Below, in pieces: positions 13,816 through 26,300 of a DNA stretch of 64,000 nucleotides (the stretch's first letter is position 1; every line of letters begins with the position of its first letter). Under the pieces are notes generated by a model that was given only the letters and a program-made list of their open reading frames with translations, was not told the DNA's origin and searched no databases. Made by a program: the position numbers and the translations under genes. Source of the DNA: Quillaja saponaria (Eukaryota; Streptophyta; Magnoliopsida; Fabales; Quillajaceae); contig CM055613.1 of assembly GCA_029379385.1 (NCBI GenBank), forward strand, positions 20,664,001 to 20,728,000, read 5' to 3'.

Positions 13816-14055
13816 ATCTCTACATATGTCTTGTTAATCATTCCATGTACACCTTGTTTTCTTAAATCTCTACACATATTCACCATAATCATTTCATGGT
13901 CACCTTGTCACCTTAATTCCCTACATATATCCTACTTAATCATTTCATGGACTCCTTATTTCCTTAATTCTCTACACATGTCCTACTTAATTATTTCATG
14001 GACACCTTGTTTTCTTAATTCTCTACACATGTCTTACTTAATTATTTCATAGACA
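13816..14055. repeat. Tandem repeat, about 51-bp unit
   Basis: Four to five diverged units contain 'cttaattctctacacatgtc' followed by 'ttaattatttcatgga'. The same period shows as a 17-residue repeat in the plus-strand open frame at 13831-14052. This frame is therefore a repeat artefact, not a gene. Confidence 0.8.
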
Positions 14056-14189
14056 CCTAGTGTTTTCCTTGCCTTCCACTTGTCTAGCAATCTTTCTATG
14101 TTAATTATTACTTGACACCTTATGTCCTAAATTTCTTCCACACGCCCCCTTAATTGTTATAACTTTTCCACCATTTTCCTCCTTCTTAC

Positions 14190-14450
14190 AACTAAGCCCT
14201 TTCATTAATTACAAGTTGCCACACTTATTCTCCTTCTTACACCAAAGTCCCTTCATTAATAGCAAATTGCCACACTTATTATTCTCCTTCTTACACCTAG
14301 GTCCCTTTATTAATTACAAATTACCACACTTATCCTCCTTCTTACACCTAACCCTTTCATTAATTGCAAATTTCCACGCTTATTCTTCTTCTTATACTTA
14401 ACCCTTTCATTTATTACAAATTGCCACACTTAATCTTCTTCTTACACATA
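14190..14450. repeat. Tandem repeat, about 55-65-bp unit
   Basis: About five units of the pattern 'ttctccttcttacacc', 'ccctttcattaattac' and 'aaattgccacactta' follow one another inside the solo LTR. Confidence 0.8.
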
Positions 14451-14633
14451 ATTCATCACATTTTCTTTTCTAGCAAGTAACCTATACTTTATCATTTTTT
14501 TTTTCCTTCTTCTAACGCCATATGTAACATTTTTTCAACTTTGTTCCAATGCCTACACTTGTCCATGTTTTTATACGTCTATACATGTACGTATTAAATA
14601 ATTGATTTAGGTATTAATTTTGGGGGTGTTACA

Positions 14634-15092
14634 AGCTGAGCCTGATGTTGTTGAGCCTGAATCCCAACTAAATTACCTACAATCTGCTGAACTTTGTCTA
14701 ATCCTTGTAAAAGCTACTCTAGGTTAGGACCAGGGGTTGATGCTTCAGCTAGCTCAGCAGCTCTACCTCTACCTCTACCTCTACCAAGTCCTCGACGACC
14801 TTTACCTCTGGCTATCAGTGCATGAGGACTAGGTAGATCCCGGGTTGGAGCTAGTATCCTTCTGTCACCCACGGCCCGTAACATAGCCACTACATCTCAT
14901 CATATCTAAAACAAACACAAACTAATTCAATATAGATTTATTATGTAAAGAAAAGGACAATACGTTAGGAAATCACAATTTGAAGTTTCAGGATGAATTA
15001 GAGCGTATCACTAAATCTACATACACCCCAGGTAACATACATAAACAAAGCAACAACGTCTCGTATTTGTAGTCACAGACCTCTAAACCTAA
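14634..15092 (-). pseudogene. Ty3/gypsy gag (5' part) and leader of right-hand element
   Basis: The 5' part of gag on the minus strand, between the solo LTR and the primer site. It includes a short (CTCTAC)n tract at about 14762-14785 that encodes an Arg-Gly run, as in the left-hand element. Non-coding because of stops. Confidence 0.65.
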
Positions 15093-15104
15093 GCTCTAAT
15101 ACCA
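15093..15104 (-). promoter_or_regulatory. Primer binding site (tRNA-iMet type)
   Basis: The minus strand reads TGGTATTAGAGC, one mismatch from the initiator-Met primer site, next to the 3' end of the LTR at 15108-17658. Marks the 5' end of the right-hand element. Confidence 0.75.
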
Positions 15105-15107
15105 ACT

Positions 15108-17499
15108 AGTCACATGCTCACACGAAGGCCTGACTGGCCAAAGGAATGGGTAACCAAATCTCCGTAATCCCTAATTTTAAACCAAAGAAACACATATAAC
15201 CTTTAACCATGTAGAAACTTAAAAAAGGGAAGTTTTGACAAATAAAACATATGCAATACTCATTTACTAACATACATAGTAGTTTAACTGAAAATTTCGG
15301 CAGAGATTCCCTGCAAAGTAGAACATGCTCAATAATACAAACATATATACTCTAGTTACACTCAACCAGTCAACAATAGTAGCAATATCCATAAGGAGCT
15401 CCATTCAATTCCTACCACAAACAATAACAATTAGACTATTATACAAAACAAAACACAACATCCCAAAGCCCTAAAGTGAAGACAAACTTCATCCTTTGAC
15501 TTCAAGTATGTAATCTCAAATATACCTTGCCCAATACAAACGGCAAGTCATGAATCCGTCGATGAGATACACTAGCCTCTTGATACTAAAAAAAACAATA
15601 CCAAAGAAGAGGTGATTCATAAAGACTCAGTGAGCGAAAAACGTACCCAAAAGGTACTAGCAGCAATCAATACACAATTAAACACATAGGTTAAATAATT
15701 TCATGTAAACATGCTTCACAAAACAATTCAATTTCATACGTACGTAAATATAAACAACATAAATTTAAACATGTACCATTCACGCAATACATGAGATAAA
15801 CAAATCAATCAAAGTATTCAAACTACACAATGGGCCACTTAGAGTAACTCAACACCTGCACACCAAATACACATCCTCCTCGGGACAATTTTGCTTAAGC
15901 ACACCAAGAATATATCTAACTCCTCACATATCCACCTCAAGGATGAGTTACTAGAATATTTTTAATCAACTTAAATTATTCTAGGTGCACTTGGATTCCA
16001 TTTTGGATAAAAAATAATTTCATTAGCCCTTATCAACCACAAATAAAGTCATACATCAAGCACAAGCAAAGTTTTCACATAATTACACAATACAACAAAC
16101 TTATACTAACAACATAGCATTTTCATCACTTAATTCAATCAAGGTACTAAATATCCATATTTGAGAACTATATGTATTCATACACATACAGACATAAACA
16201 CATATGCACAATACACTAGCAACCAAAGGATATTATTTTTCATTCACAAGGCTTAAAGATTCGGCTGGTCATTCCGCTAGAATTCAAAGGTGTCAGTGTA
16301 TTCACGACATGATCCGAAGCTGAAAATCGTAAATTCATATGTTACTTAATGTATAAATTTCATGGTTAATTCTATAATTCCCCAACCCTACATATACATA
16401 TAAATTTTATGCTTTACTTTGAAATGAATCCCTCTTAGATATTTTATCGAATACCTTAAAAGCGTATTTAATTTCCTTGAATATGTATGTATATATGTTT
16501 ATACATACACCAAGAAATCCTACACAACTTATCAATTTCCATTTTATTCATATTCCAAACATTGAATTCAAGTTAAACTCATTGCTTAAATTTAATAAAA
16601 AACTTAAGCTATGCACTTCCACCATTGGTACAATTAAATTCCAACTTTCCTTCTTCTAATTCCTATAACCATTATATATGCTCTTTGTTTTCTAAACTTT
16701 TATTCATAATCAAACTACATCCTACATCTAAATATTAATAAACAATAAAAAAACCAAGATTAAAAAAATTTAAGAAACAATTTAAAACTTGAGCTTGGAA
16801 GTAGCTTGGACTATCCAAGCCTCACCAGAAGCATGACAACTATTGTTGCCGTTGGTTGCCTTCTAACTCCCCTCACTACTGGGTAGAAAAGTTCCTTCAA
16901 TAGTTTAGCCACAAGGGCTGAAATAGGACACAGTTTAGCTATCCAACTGTTATTCATAGCCTCCCTTTTGGCTTACACACATGGCAACACATAGAAAAGA
17001 AACTTTGACCTCACAGTTTGAAGGTTATACATACACACACGGCTGGGAATTCTTGTATACTACCTATAAAACAAAATAGCCACAAAGCAAATAAAAAAGA
17101 GAAACAAGCAAAGCAAAGGGGAAAAGAAAATCACATATGGTAAAGAGGAAAGAAAGGAAAGGGATTAATACCTTAAGCTCATTGCAACAAGGAAAAATCA
17201 GAAATTTCTAAAGCTAAACAACAAAGAACGAAGATGGCGTATAGGAGAAAGAAATAAGGGAGAGCTCAGTAGCAAAAATGAAAAGAAAAGAGGCAGTGCA
17301 AAGATAGAGAGCAATTAAAAGAAAAACAAAAAAATTTTAAAGTCAAAGTCAAAAAATTTAAGTTTGTGGTGCATAATTAATCCTAGTTATTGGTATATAT
17401 ATATATATATATATGTTATAAACATTTTCTAGTTTATTTTTATTTACACCCTTGTAAATTTCAAATTCTAAGTCAACCAAATTTAAATTAATTGTGTGT

Positions 17500-17540
<41 letters not shown>

Positions 17541-17658
17541 TATATTATGTATACAAATAGATATAATATTTATTTACATCATATGCTTGTATTTACTTTT
17601 ACGATCAAGAGTTACAACAATTTATTCTAATCCCATGTTTCAATATCGAGTTATGACA
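15108..17658 (-). mobile_element. 5' LTR of right-hand gypsy element
   Basis: On the minus strand it starts TGTCATAACTCG at 17658 and ends by the primer site at about 15108. It is homologous along its length to the shared LTR at 4649-7974, with the ~1-kb segment present once. It marks the upstream limit of the tandem pair; the five bases beyond it (17659-17663, tccaa) would be the target duplication to look for at the far end, outside this window. It contains TA-rich microsatellites near 17396-17414 and 17502-17545. Confidence 0.75.
17502..17545. repeat. (TA)n microsatellite
   Basis: About 20 TA units, slightly interrupted, in the U3-like part of the LTR. The open frame over it (17494-17706) is an artefact. 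Confidence 0.9.
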
Positions 17659-18762
17659 TCCAACATTAGCTTTAGGGCTAAATTAATCATTAAAGAACTA
17701 CTATAAGCTTGACTTATAAAAGTCTAACAACAAACCAACACTAACTCCTCCATTGATTATCTTTAAAACCACTCTATTTATTCAACATCTACTCAAACTT
17801 TTACATCAAATTGTTTATTCAAAGACCAATAATAACTTCAAGAAATCAAATATCTTAATAGCAACAAATGATATGGGAATCCAACCTACAAGAAAATATC
17901 AACCAAGCTTGAAGGAAGAAAATTGAAGTTGCTATCGTGAGGGAGGGTGGCAGCCAAGGATAGAACAGCCGCTATCCTTGCTGCTTTGTTGCACAAAATC
18001 CTCCCAAAACTCTAACAAAAAATGGGTAAAAGGGAAAAGGAAGGCAACTTGATTTTGACCAAAACAGGGGAGGTTGTGGTTGCTCTCTTTGGCTGAATTA
18101 CTACCAAACAAGAGCTTCTACTTGACTAGATGAGAGTATGACTAAAGTTGCCATGGTTTAAGGGAAAAAGGAAAAGGAATACGGCTTGAAAAACAACCCA
18201 AAAAAGCTGCTATACACAACCAAGAGGGTGAAGCTAGCACTCGGTTATAAGGGCAGACTAGAAGCTGAAGTTGTAAGCTTATGGAAGCTGAGCAAATAGC
18301 AAGAAAATTGAAGGAGGAAGGCTGCATACCAAGGGAGAAACAAGCAAGGTAGATGGTGGAAATTTATGGCTACAATGAGAGGGTTTCATGGCCAAAATAA
18401 GGAGCAAAACAGAGGAAGGAAAGAAGGAAGAGGCAAAGGCAGTGGGTGGAAAAACAAAGGAAAGGAAAGTGGAAAAAATAATTAAAAAAACAACATACGA
18501 AAAGTGAGTCAAAGTCAAAAAAAATTGTAATGGAAAAGTCTTGATATATTAATTATTCCATCGCTTTAATTTACTTGGTCACAATTTTATTAACTTAACG
18601 ACAATAAGTTATAGAAAAATTTTAAAACATATACTAAGATATCGGGTTATAACATGTTTAATTATATTGTCATTTATTTAATTTGTTAATGTTTTCATTA
18701 TTTTGTAACTAAAATTCACACATTATATCTAAAACTCAACTTTACGATATCGGGTTATAACA
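17659..18762 (-). mobile_element. Two nested truncated LTR fragments
   Basis: Two LTR starts occur on the minus strand, each reading TGTTATAACCCGATATC: one at 18762, the next at 18654. The outer fragment (18655-18762) matches the first ~110 bases of the solo LTR at 804-3719. The inner LTR (17659-18654) was inserted into it. Its 3' part is missing because the tandem gypsy pair begins at 17658. The minus-strand open frames at 18142-18518 lie in this LTR and are not genes. Confidence 0.6.
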
Positions 18763-20519
18763 TATCCCAAATAAAGCTCCAGCTTAATCTGTTATAGGCT
18801 TTTTCAAGATCAACCTTGACTAACATATACTTCTTCCTACCATGCATCCTTCTCTATGCAAAGCTTACTAAGCTATAATAATATTGTCCTGAATATGTCA
18901 TTCTAGAATAATGCTAGCATGTTTTGGAGCAATAAGCTTATTCATAAGATGTTTTAGCTAAAGCATGATCAATGTAGGCACTAGTTTATAAACAACATTA
19001 CAAAGACTAAAAGGATGAAAATGACTAAGCACCATTAGGTTATCATTTTTAGGAATCAAAGTAATCAGTGTATCATTAATCATACCTATATCTCCACGGC
19101 CTTGCAAATTGTCATTGGTGAGCTTCCATAAGGAATAATTGACAACTTCCTATTGAGAATGAAAAAAGATAGCTTAATACCCATATGGACTCGGGCTTAG
19201 AGGGCTCCATACTAAACAACGCCACTTTAACCTACTCCAAATTAACCAATTTGCTAAGGATAGTCCCTTCACCAAACTCCAAAACAAGAACGATTTTGTC
19301 TTGCGTATGGGTCTAGAGGTTTTTATAATAGTTGACTGCCATATTTTTCAAGGTATTTTCATCTTCCACCTACACACCTTGTTAATTCTTCAAAGTTACA
19401 ATTTTATTTCTCTTCCTACGGATATTGGTTGAAATGTGGAAGAACTTGGAATTTTTATCTCCAAAATAAAGCCGCTTACCTCGGGCTTTCTAAAACCACA
19501 ATATTTCCTCTTGGTAAATGGCATCTAGCAGCTCTTTATGCACTTCATGCTCAACCGAATAAAGGAAGTTAGAGGGTGCACTTTCAAGGGCTCGTTGCAG
19601 ACCCTCCTGCTAAGCCATAGCTTTCTTCTTCTGTTTGATAATGTTCCTGAAAACAGCTTGATTCCACCATTTAAGGTGATAGGTTAAGGACCTTAAATTC
19701 TCATGAATGGTTCTCTTTCTTTTCTAGTGACTCTATATTTCGAAAGTTCTTATGAGTATGCCAAGCTGCCTCAAACCAAAAAGGATGACTAATATAGTTG
19801 CTAGGTATACCTCTAGCTTTTAATAAAATGGGATTATGATCTAACTTGACTCTAGGAAGCACCATAAACAAAGCCTCACTAAAAAGCCAAACCTAATCCT
19901 CAATAGCAAGGACCCTGTCAAGCCATTTAAAAATCCTGTTATAACCATTTCTCACTCCTCCTTTCCAAGTAAAGAGAGGACCCTTAGCACCCAAATCGAT
20001 AAGATTACAATCTTCAATCTAGTTACTAAAGCTATTGCATTTAGAAATATTAACTAGAGCTCTTTTTTTTTTTCTCATCCATTTTAGTTATCTCGTTAAA
20101 GTCACTTATAATGCACTAGGGGTGGCTAGCATTACTAGTAAAAGTGTTCAAATCTCCCCACAAAAGGCATCTAAAATCATTCTAAGGGTTAGCATAGATG
20201 AAAGGATCCAATCTAGAGTGTAAGCTGCCTTAACTAAACAGTGCATAAATTGATCCCCTGAGGAAAGGACATGAAGCTAGAAAGCGTCATTGATCCTAAG
20301 GATCTATATTCCCCCCGAGAAGCCCGAAGCATCTACAACATAAAAACAATCAAACCCTAGGCTCGTAACCACTTTCTTAGCTTTCTCCCCACTAATATGA
20401 GGCTCTAAATAACAAGTACATCTGGTTTTATATATTCCATTGAAATCCAAACACAAACCATGAAATAGGGAGCTACCTATTCCCTTGTAGTTCCACGCCA
20501 AAATATATAGGCTTTTCAT
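18763..20519 (-). pseudogene. L1-type LINE ORF2 (endonuclease and N-terminal RT), truncated
   Basis: ORF2 of a plant L1-type non-LTR retrotransposon, minus strand. It opens at 20519 with an apurinic-like endonuclease N terminus (WNYKGIGSS, then EPHISGEKA, GFSGGI). Near 19.4-19.55 kb it has the pre-RT segment (EEILWF, then GDKNSKFFH). The first RT block is at about 18763-18835 (KVDLEKAYNRLSWSFIW). Coding stops there because LTRs were inserted at 18762; the catalytic RT box and 3' end are not in the window. Many stops make it inactive. Confidence 0.8.
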
Positions 20520-22480
20520 GAGTCATCATGCAACAAATCAGCCCAAGCAATTGCCATTACTTTGGGCCCATTACCATCTCTTGAGACTTCACAATTATTC
20601 AATATGTTATCTTGTGTCTCCTCCACCATAGAAACACTTTCAATACCATCTTAGTCTATGTCAATCCCATTTAGGGGTTTAGAAGGATGGGCTAGGCTTG
20701 AATTACAATCCCAATTAGGATGTACTTCATCATTAAACCCCAAGCCTTCTATTCCTCTTATGCTTGTCATAACTTGGTTCACCCAAGTCCTTATCTTATT
20801 TATCACCTTTGTTTAACCCGACCTCAAAAGAAAATCCATTCAGTCCAATACCATGTCAACCTCTCCAAGAACCCCAGAAACCCCCTTTAAAATAAACTCA
20901 TGCTGACAAGATGCACTTTATTAATACTTCTTTGTATATTTGCATCCCAAGATTTTGATCCTAACACAAAGAGTTCCTTAGGAAGATTCTGAAAACCAAC
21001 CTTCCAATTGTTGTGAATTAGACTAGATACATTCCCTACCTTTTGCAAATTAACTTCCCTATGCACCAAATTCGGTCCATACACGTCCTTAATTTCCTCC
21101 ATATTATTCGGCCCTAAAACCTCATTCTCGTTATTCAGGACTGTGAATCTTGTCACCTGTTCAGTGCCTTTCCATTTCTAACATCCTTTAACCTATCTAT
21201 TCCAATATCCCATGGTACTACTGACCGCTTTCTTATTGGTGCTCTAGCATCCACATCTATTCTCTTGCACAACCATCCAAGGACCAAAACCTATTTGGTT
21301 CGTTATCTCAATGATTGCTCTTAGTTACACCCATTGTCTGCTTGACTGGAGGATTAACTTGGGAAGTACCTCCATAGGAATCTATATACCCATATTTTCC
21401 ACAACTAAAGCATACCTGATGCATGTCCTTATACTCTATCTTCCTTATTTGACCTTTGAGATGAAACTTTGAAATAAGAGATTTGCCAAATTCTACTTCC
21501 ACACACATGCATGCAAACTTACCTCTGTTGACTTGAAAAGTGGCTTGTTTATAGAAATGGCCTTACCAATCTTATTCCCCTAGCCTCTATAAGAAAGCCT
21601 TACCAAAACATTCTAAAGGCAAGCCAGGAAAATGAACCCATGCTCAAACTGTATCGATGACTTGCACTAAGGGGATCGAAATTTGGACGCTAACTCTGAA
21701 CAGTGAGATAGTAGTCCATGATCATCCATGGACCACCTCCCAGACTAACAACCTATCTTCCTTGCGAACAAATTTGACAACATAATAGTTGTTTCCTACA
21801 TCAATAATTTCCATTAGGCCAAATGGTTTTCACATCTGTGCTAACTTCCTATTCAACATCGTGTAACTTACTGAACACCCAAGTAACTTGATGATAATTG
21901 AATTCCTTCAGGGTCTTCTAATTATTTCTTCCTCCTCCCTAGTTAGTTTAATCGTGAGGATATCGTCCTCATCTTCCTCTATCCTCTCATCATCCCAGTC
22001 ATCATCATCCACATCCGAAATATCCTTTGTCCTTCCATCTTCATTCTTTCTATATTGCTCGATCGCTTCTCCTCATATTACCATGGATAGGTATGATAAC
22101 TTATGCTTGGACTCATTAGGATGTGAGGGTCTACCATCCTGTGTGGCTCGCTTTCTCTTACTATCATGCTTGACTTTTTTATTGCTCCGAGGAAGGAGAT
22201 CTACCTCCTCCACTATTAAAACTCTCTCCTCAGTAATCGGTCCTTTCTCCTCAGTCGTCATCTCCTTCCAAATATTGTTAAGGACGAGTATATGGCCATG
22301 TGAGCTTTTCTAGCTTTTCCTGAACCTGGGTAGGTAAAATTTAAAATACCCGTACTCATAGCCCATTTCAAGTCATGCATGCCCACCCATTTGCCATTTC
22401 CATTGCCTTCTCTATCAGGACCTATTATGAGGTAGTCAGTTTTTTGCACACCTCTATATCTTATTGTCAATGTATTTGGA
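20520..22480 (-). pseudogene. L1-type LINE ORF1 (zinc-knuckle protein), decayed
   Basis: The upstream reading region of the same LINE. The open piece at 21308-21508 on the minus strand reads VEFGKSLISKF, LKGQIRKIEY and VCFSCGKYGYIDS. That is the usual plant LINE ORF1 arrangement of a conserved segment followed by a CCHC knuckle, here with the histidine replaced by Y/D. The open pieces at 20887-21156 and 22258-22470 are further ORF1 fragments. ORF1 encodes the RNA-binding protein of the LINE particle. The frame is broken throughout. Confidence 0.65.
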
Positions 22481-23338
22481 ACAAAATAAAAAATAAAGCA
22501 TATTTCATTTTAAATGAATTCTACACGTCAATTCATTTAATATAAATTCTCTTATTTGAATAAAAACTTCACTCATGGAATTCAATCTAATTCTCTTATG
22601 TAGATCAAAATGAAAATTTTATTTTAGTTTAAATATTTTTTCCATATTACCTTCATTTCTTTTGTATTTAAAACTAGCATTGAGCCACTAAAAATATAAA
22701 GACTTAGAGATTAATTGTTCTTCAATGAACAAAATACAAGTTGAAAGAAAAAAATTTAAAACTAATTAGGTAAATATTTAAAATGAAATGATGGTGGCTT
22801 TTATTGATTTATCTAAGTGAAAAATATGTGTAATATTAAGACTAAAGATATCATTTAAGGTAGCACAAATTAATAATTTATCTCAAATAAATTCCACAAA
22901 AAGAAATACAACCCATTTGATGTAAAATTTATAATTGAATAAAATGTGAACTTCAAATGAATTTCACTTATATTTTACACCCTTTCATTTATTTCAAACT
23001 ATAAAAAGTTAGAATTAATTTTAAACTAGGTGTATTCAGCTTTCAAGCGATGCATGAATTATTTTTTTATTTTTTTAATTTTTTTAAAATTAAAAGCTTA
23101 TAATATTTTTAAAATATTTTGAAAAATTGTTAATTTATCTTTTTAGTCTTTAGTGGAATTGATACGATTTTTTTAAAATAAAAGGCTTGGCTCAGTTTGC
23201 CTGATTTTTCAATTGATGGTGTCACTACTTCTGAAAATTGATAAACAATTCAATCCAACTTCAATATATATATATATATGAGTTATGCTACTGCTTTTTT
23301 GTTTTACCAATATTTTTCAAGATGATTAACTACATCCT
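22481..23338. other. AT-rich spacer, nothing recognised
   Basis: Very AT-rich sequence with no long open frame. Two partly similar stretches rich in 'aaatgaatt' (near 22510-22560 and 22955-22985) may be remnants of a small element, but no clear terminal repeats or target duplication were found. Confidence 0.5.
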
Positions 23339-26300
23339 TGTCACACTCTTCACGGAGGCATGACTGGCTAGAAGAATGGATAACCAAACCTCCGTAACCC
23401 TGACTTTACCACAACTAAACACATGGAAATTACTGAAAATTTCAGTAGAGGTTCTTTGCAATGTGGAACATGCCCAAAATACCAACATGTAAATTTATGA
23501 TTACATTCAGCTAAATAACAACAAATACAACATAATCAAGGAGCTCTGCTCCATCAATATTATAAACAGTAACAATCTGACTTTTATATAGACAACTCAT
23601 AACAATCAAACACCCTAATTGTGATTGGAAATTTCCATCCTTCAATTTCAAGTATGAGATTCTGAAGAATTACCTTGTTGTACTCTATTGGCAAGTCATG
23701 AGCTTGGCGAAGCAGTGTACTGAAATCCTGTTACTAAAAAGAATATCAACAAAAGATGGATGAGTTATATAGACTCAGTAAGTGAAAAAATGTACCCAAA
23801 AGGTACTAGCATCACTCAACACACATATATAATATATAGTTACTTAATGTCAAAATATCATAAATTGCAAAATAACTAATGTTACATGCACACGATATAG
23901 TACTCTCTATAATTCAATCAAAACAATCAAAGCACCTAAATCATACAAAAGACCAACCTAGTAACTCAGCCCCACACACCATATATTTGCCCACCAATAA
24001 TTTTTGTGCTGCACCAAATATAATTCCCATACATAATCCATCCTACCAGGGATTGAGAACTCAAATATTTTAAAACACTTATCAGAATCATAATATCTCA
24101 AATTAGAATATCATAGGTGTACCTGGATTTCAATTTCGGAAGCAGAAGTCATTTCAAAGAAAAATTCACTTTGTTGAACCTTATCAACCACAAACAATTT
24201 CAAACACCAAACATAATTCAAATAACTCAATAAAATGCTACACATGCTTATTTTTTCATATAACACATCTATTCAAATACACATATAATCACACATAATA
24301 ATCTAGCAACAAAAATGTAACAGTTAACCATTTACCGTTTACCAATCTCATTCGTCACTTACCCTTGTGTTCATGCGCGTTGTTGAATCAACAACACATT
24401 CCGAAGCTGCAATTACATTTTCCAAGTGTTACTTAATTTTTCCATGTTATAGATTATAACTTTTTAATCACGAAAATCTATAGATACTAAGTTTCAAGTA
24501 TTTATTAAGTTTACTCCTTTTAGGCATTTTCACAACCCTCCTTGGATAAATGTTTAATTTTTACTTACATATTTAACCCAATTCAACAAAACCAAGTTTA
24601 AATACTAACTTTAGGAAGTTATCTATCTTTCTTATTTAGAAACCTTTCCTAAAATTAGCCTTGAACTTATTTAATTCCTCACATGAACAAAAATAGGGCT
24701 CTCGTAAAATTCTTGGTTACCAACCTCTACTTCTGATGCTTATAGAATTCTCATATTTATGAATTAAATTAAGAAACATTCCACTCTAGTTTCATGTTGG
24801 GAATATTTTATCTTCAGTATTCTACTAATTCATTCGTTAAGATCCCTTAACATCTTCTTTTCCAAAACAGGTACAGTTAGGATCCGAAAATCACAGCCAT
24901 GACTTCCAAAACCTCTAAAATACACACAACATGGATTTAAGACATGTACCACTCCATATATATCCTTTAATATGTTAAGAAAAAACTTTTATACAGAGGC
25001 CCTAAGCTAATTCCAACCATAACCCCTAACGAAGTCTCCCGAATTAACTGAAGCTCACTAAAAATCCTACATGGACCTAGCCGTAGTCCAATAGCTCTAA
25101 CGATAAGTATACTAAGAACTAGGTTACGAAATTTTCCAGACATCATCTCAAGACCTTAAGCTACATCTTCTCTTTAGAACTCTTAATTTAATTCATTCCC
25201 GAAAAACACTCGAAATATTGAATTTCTCTTATTCATAAAATCTGCCCCTGTTTCCCCTTTTCACTAACCTCCAAATTCTATATCAATTATTACTAATCAT
25301 CATGTTTTCATTCTTTTATCATCCTCTTAGCTTCCTTGTATTCAAGTAACTAAATAACATTAGCTTTTAGAGTTAAATTGATTCCATTAATCCCTCAATT
25401 AACTATTTAATTAATAAAGCTTATATATTTCAACTCCTATGCATATACTAACATTTAATTTCTTCTAGTCATTCTATCAAACATCTTGTAGGCATGGTTC
25501 CTTCTAGTTCATATATATGCATATATGTATATATCTAATCCAAGAAATTAACATGATTTCATAAATCCTCATTTTGTTATATTTCAATTATCAAATTCAA
25601 ATCTGCTATAACCCAAGACATAATATTCCATTATTTGAGATGTTAATAAATTTTTTTTTTTAAAAGTGGAATAATAAATTAATATTTACATGTATATAGA
25701 TATATACAAATATTCATGTATATAAATAAGAAAAATTAGACATTAGGAATTTGATTGATGTTAATTTTTATCCTCTTTGACTTTATCCTAAAGGCACCTT
25801 TAGATATTTGTGGACCATAATAATTACAAGAAAAACCAAGTAGAATAGAAATATATTTGAAGGTTAAGTTACCGAATTTGAGTTATTGATTAAATTGAAC
25901 TAAGTAACCTTACCATGAGGTATTCGGTACAGAGTTAAGAAGAATTGATTCTCAAGGAAATGTGTTAAGTATAACAATATATGATTAAGTAATCATGAAA
26001 CTAAATTTGAATGGATTATTGTAAATAACATATGCATTTCTAATTTTTAGCTCTAGAGCATGTCAAGGACCTACCAACACCATCAAACGTTAGACGGAAC
26101 GACGAACCCTGTTCTTGAATTTAGTGAGTGAATTTTTGTATTCTTTGGTTGCTAGATTAGTATGTGAAATGAATGTGTGTATAGAGATAAATATTAAGTA
26201 TATGAAGCATTGTAATAGGATTGTTGAACTTTACTTATTATGTGAATGGATTTGTGATTGATGGGGCCAATTAAGTTCACTTCTTTTCGAAACTATTTTT

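Larger units (their letters stand above)
12527..14633. mobile_element. Solo LTR of a different family
   Basis: A 2.1-kb block interrupts gag exactly where the first gag copy is continuous. It starts TGTGACACCC and ends GGGTGTTACA, which are imperfect inverted ends of TG...CA form. The flanking five bases, ggttg (12522-12526) and agctg (14634-14638), match at three positions, so the insertion is probably old. Its sequence is unlike the gypsy LTRs around it. Orientation is uncertain because the ends read similarly on both strands. It holds two tandem-repeat blocks and no coding sequence. Confidence 0.65.

Noticed and set aside
13831..14401. Repetitive open frames suggesting a repeat protein
   Set aside because: The residue periodicity is simply the DNA tandem repeat of an LTR, with no start context or homologue recognised.
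13816..14450. Possible CRISPR array
   Set aside because: Units are contiguous diverged tandem repeats without unique spacers, in a plant nuclear context.
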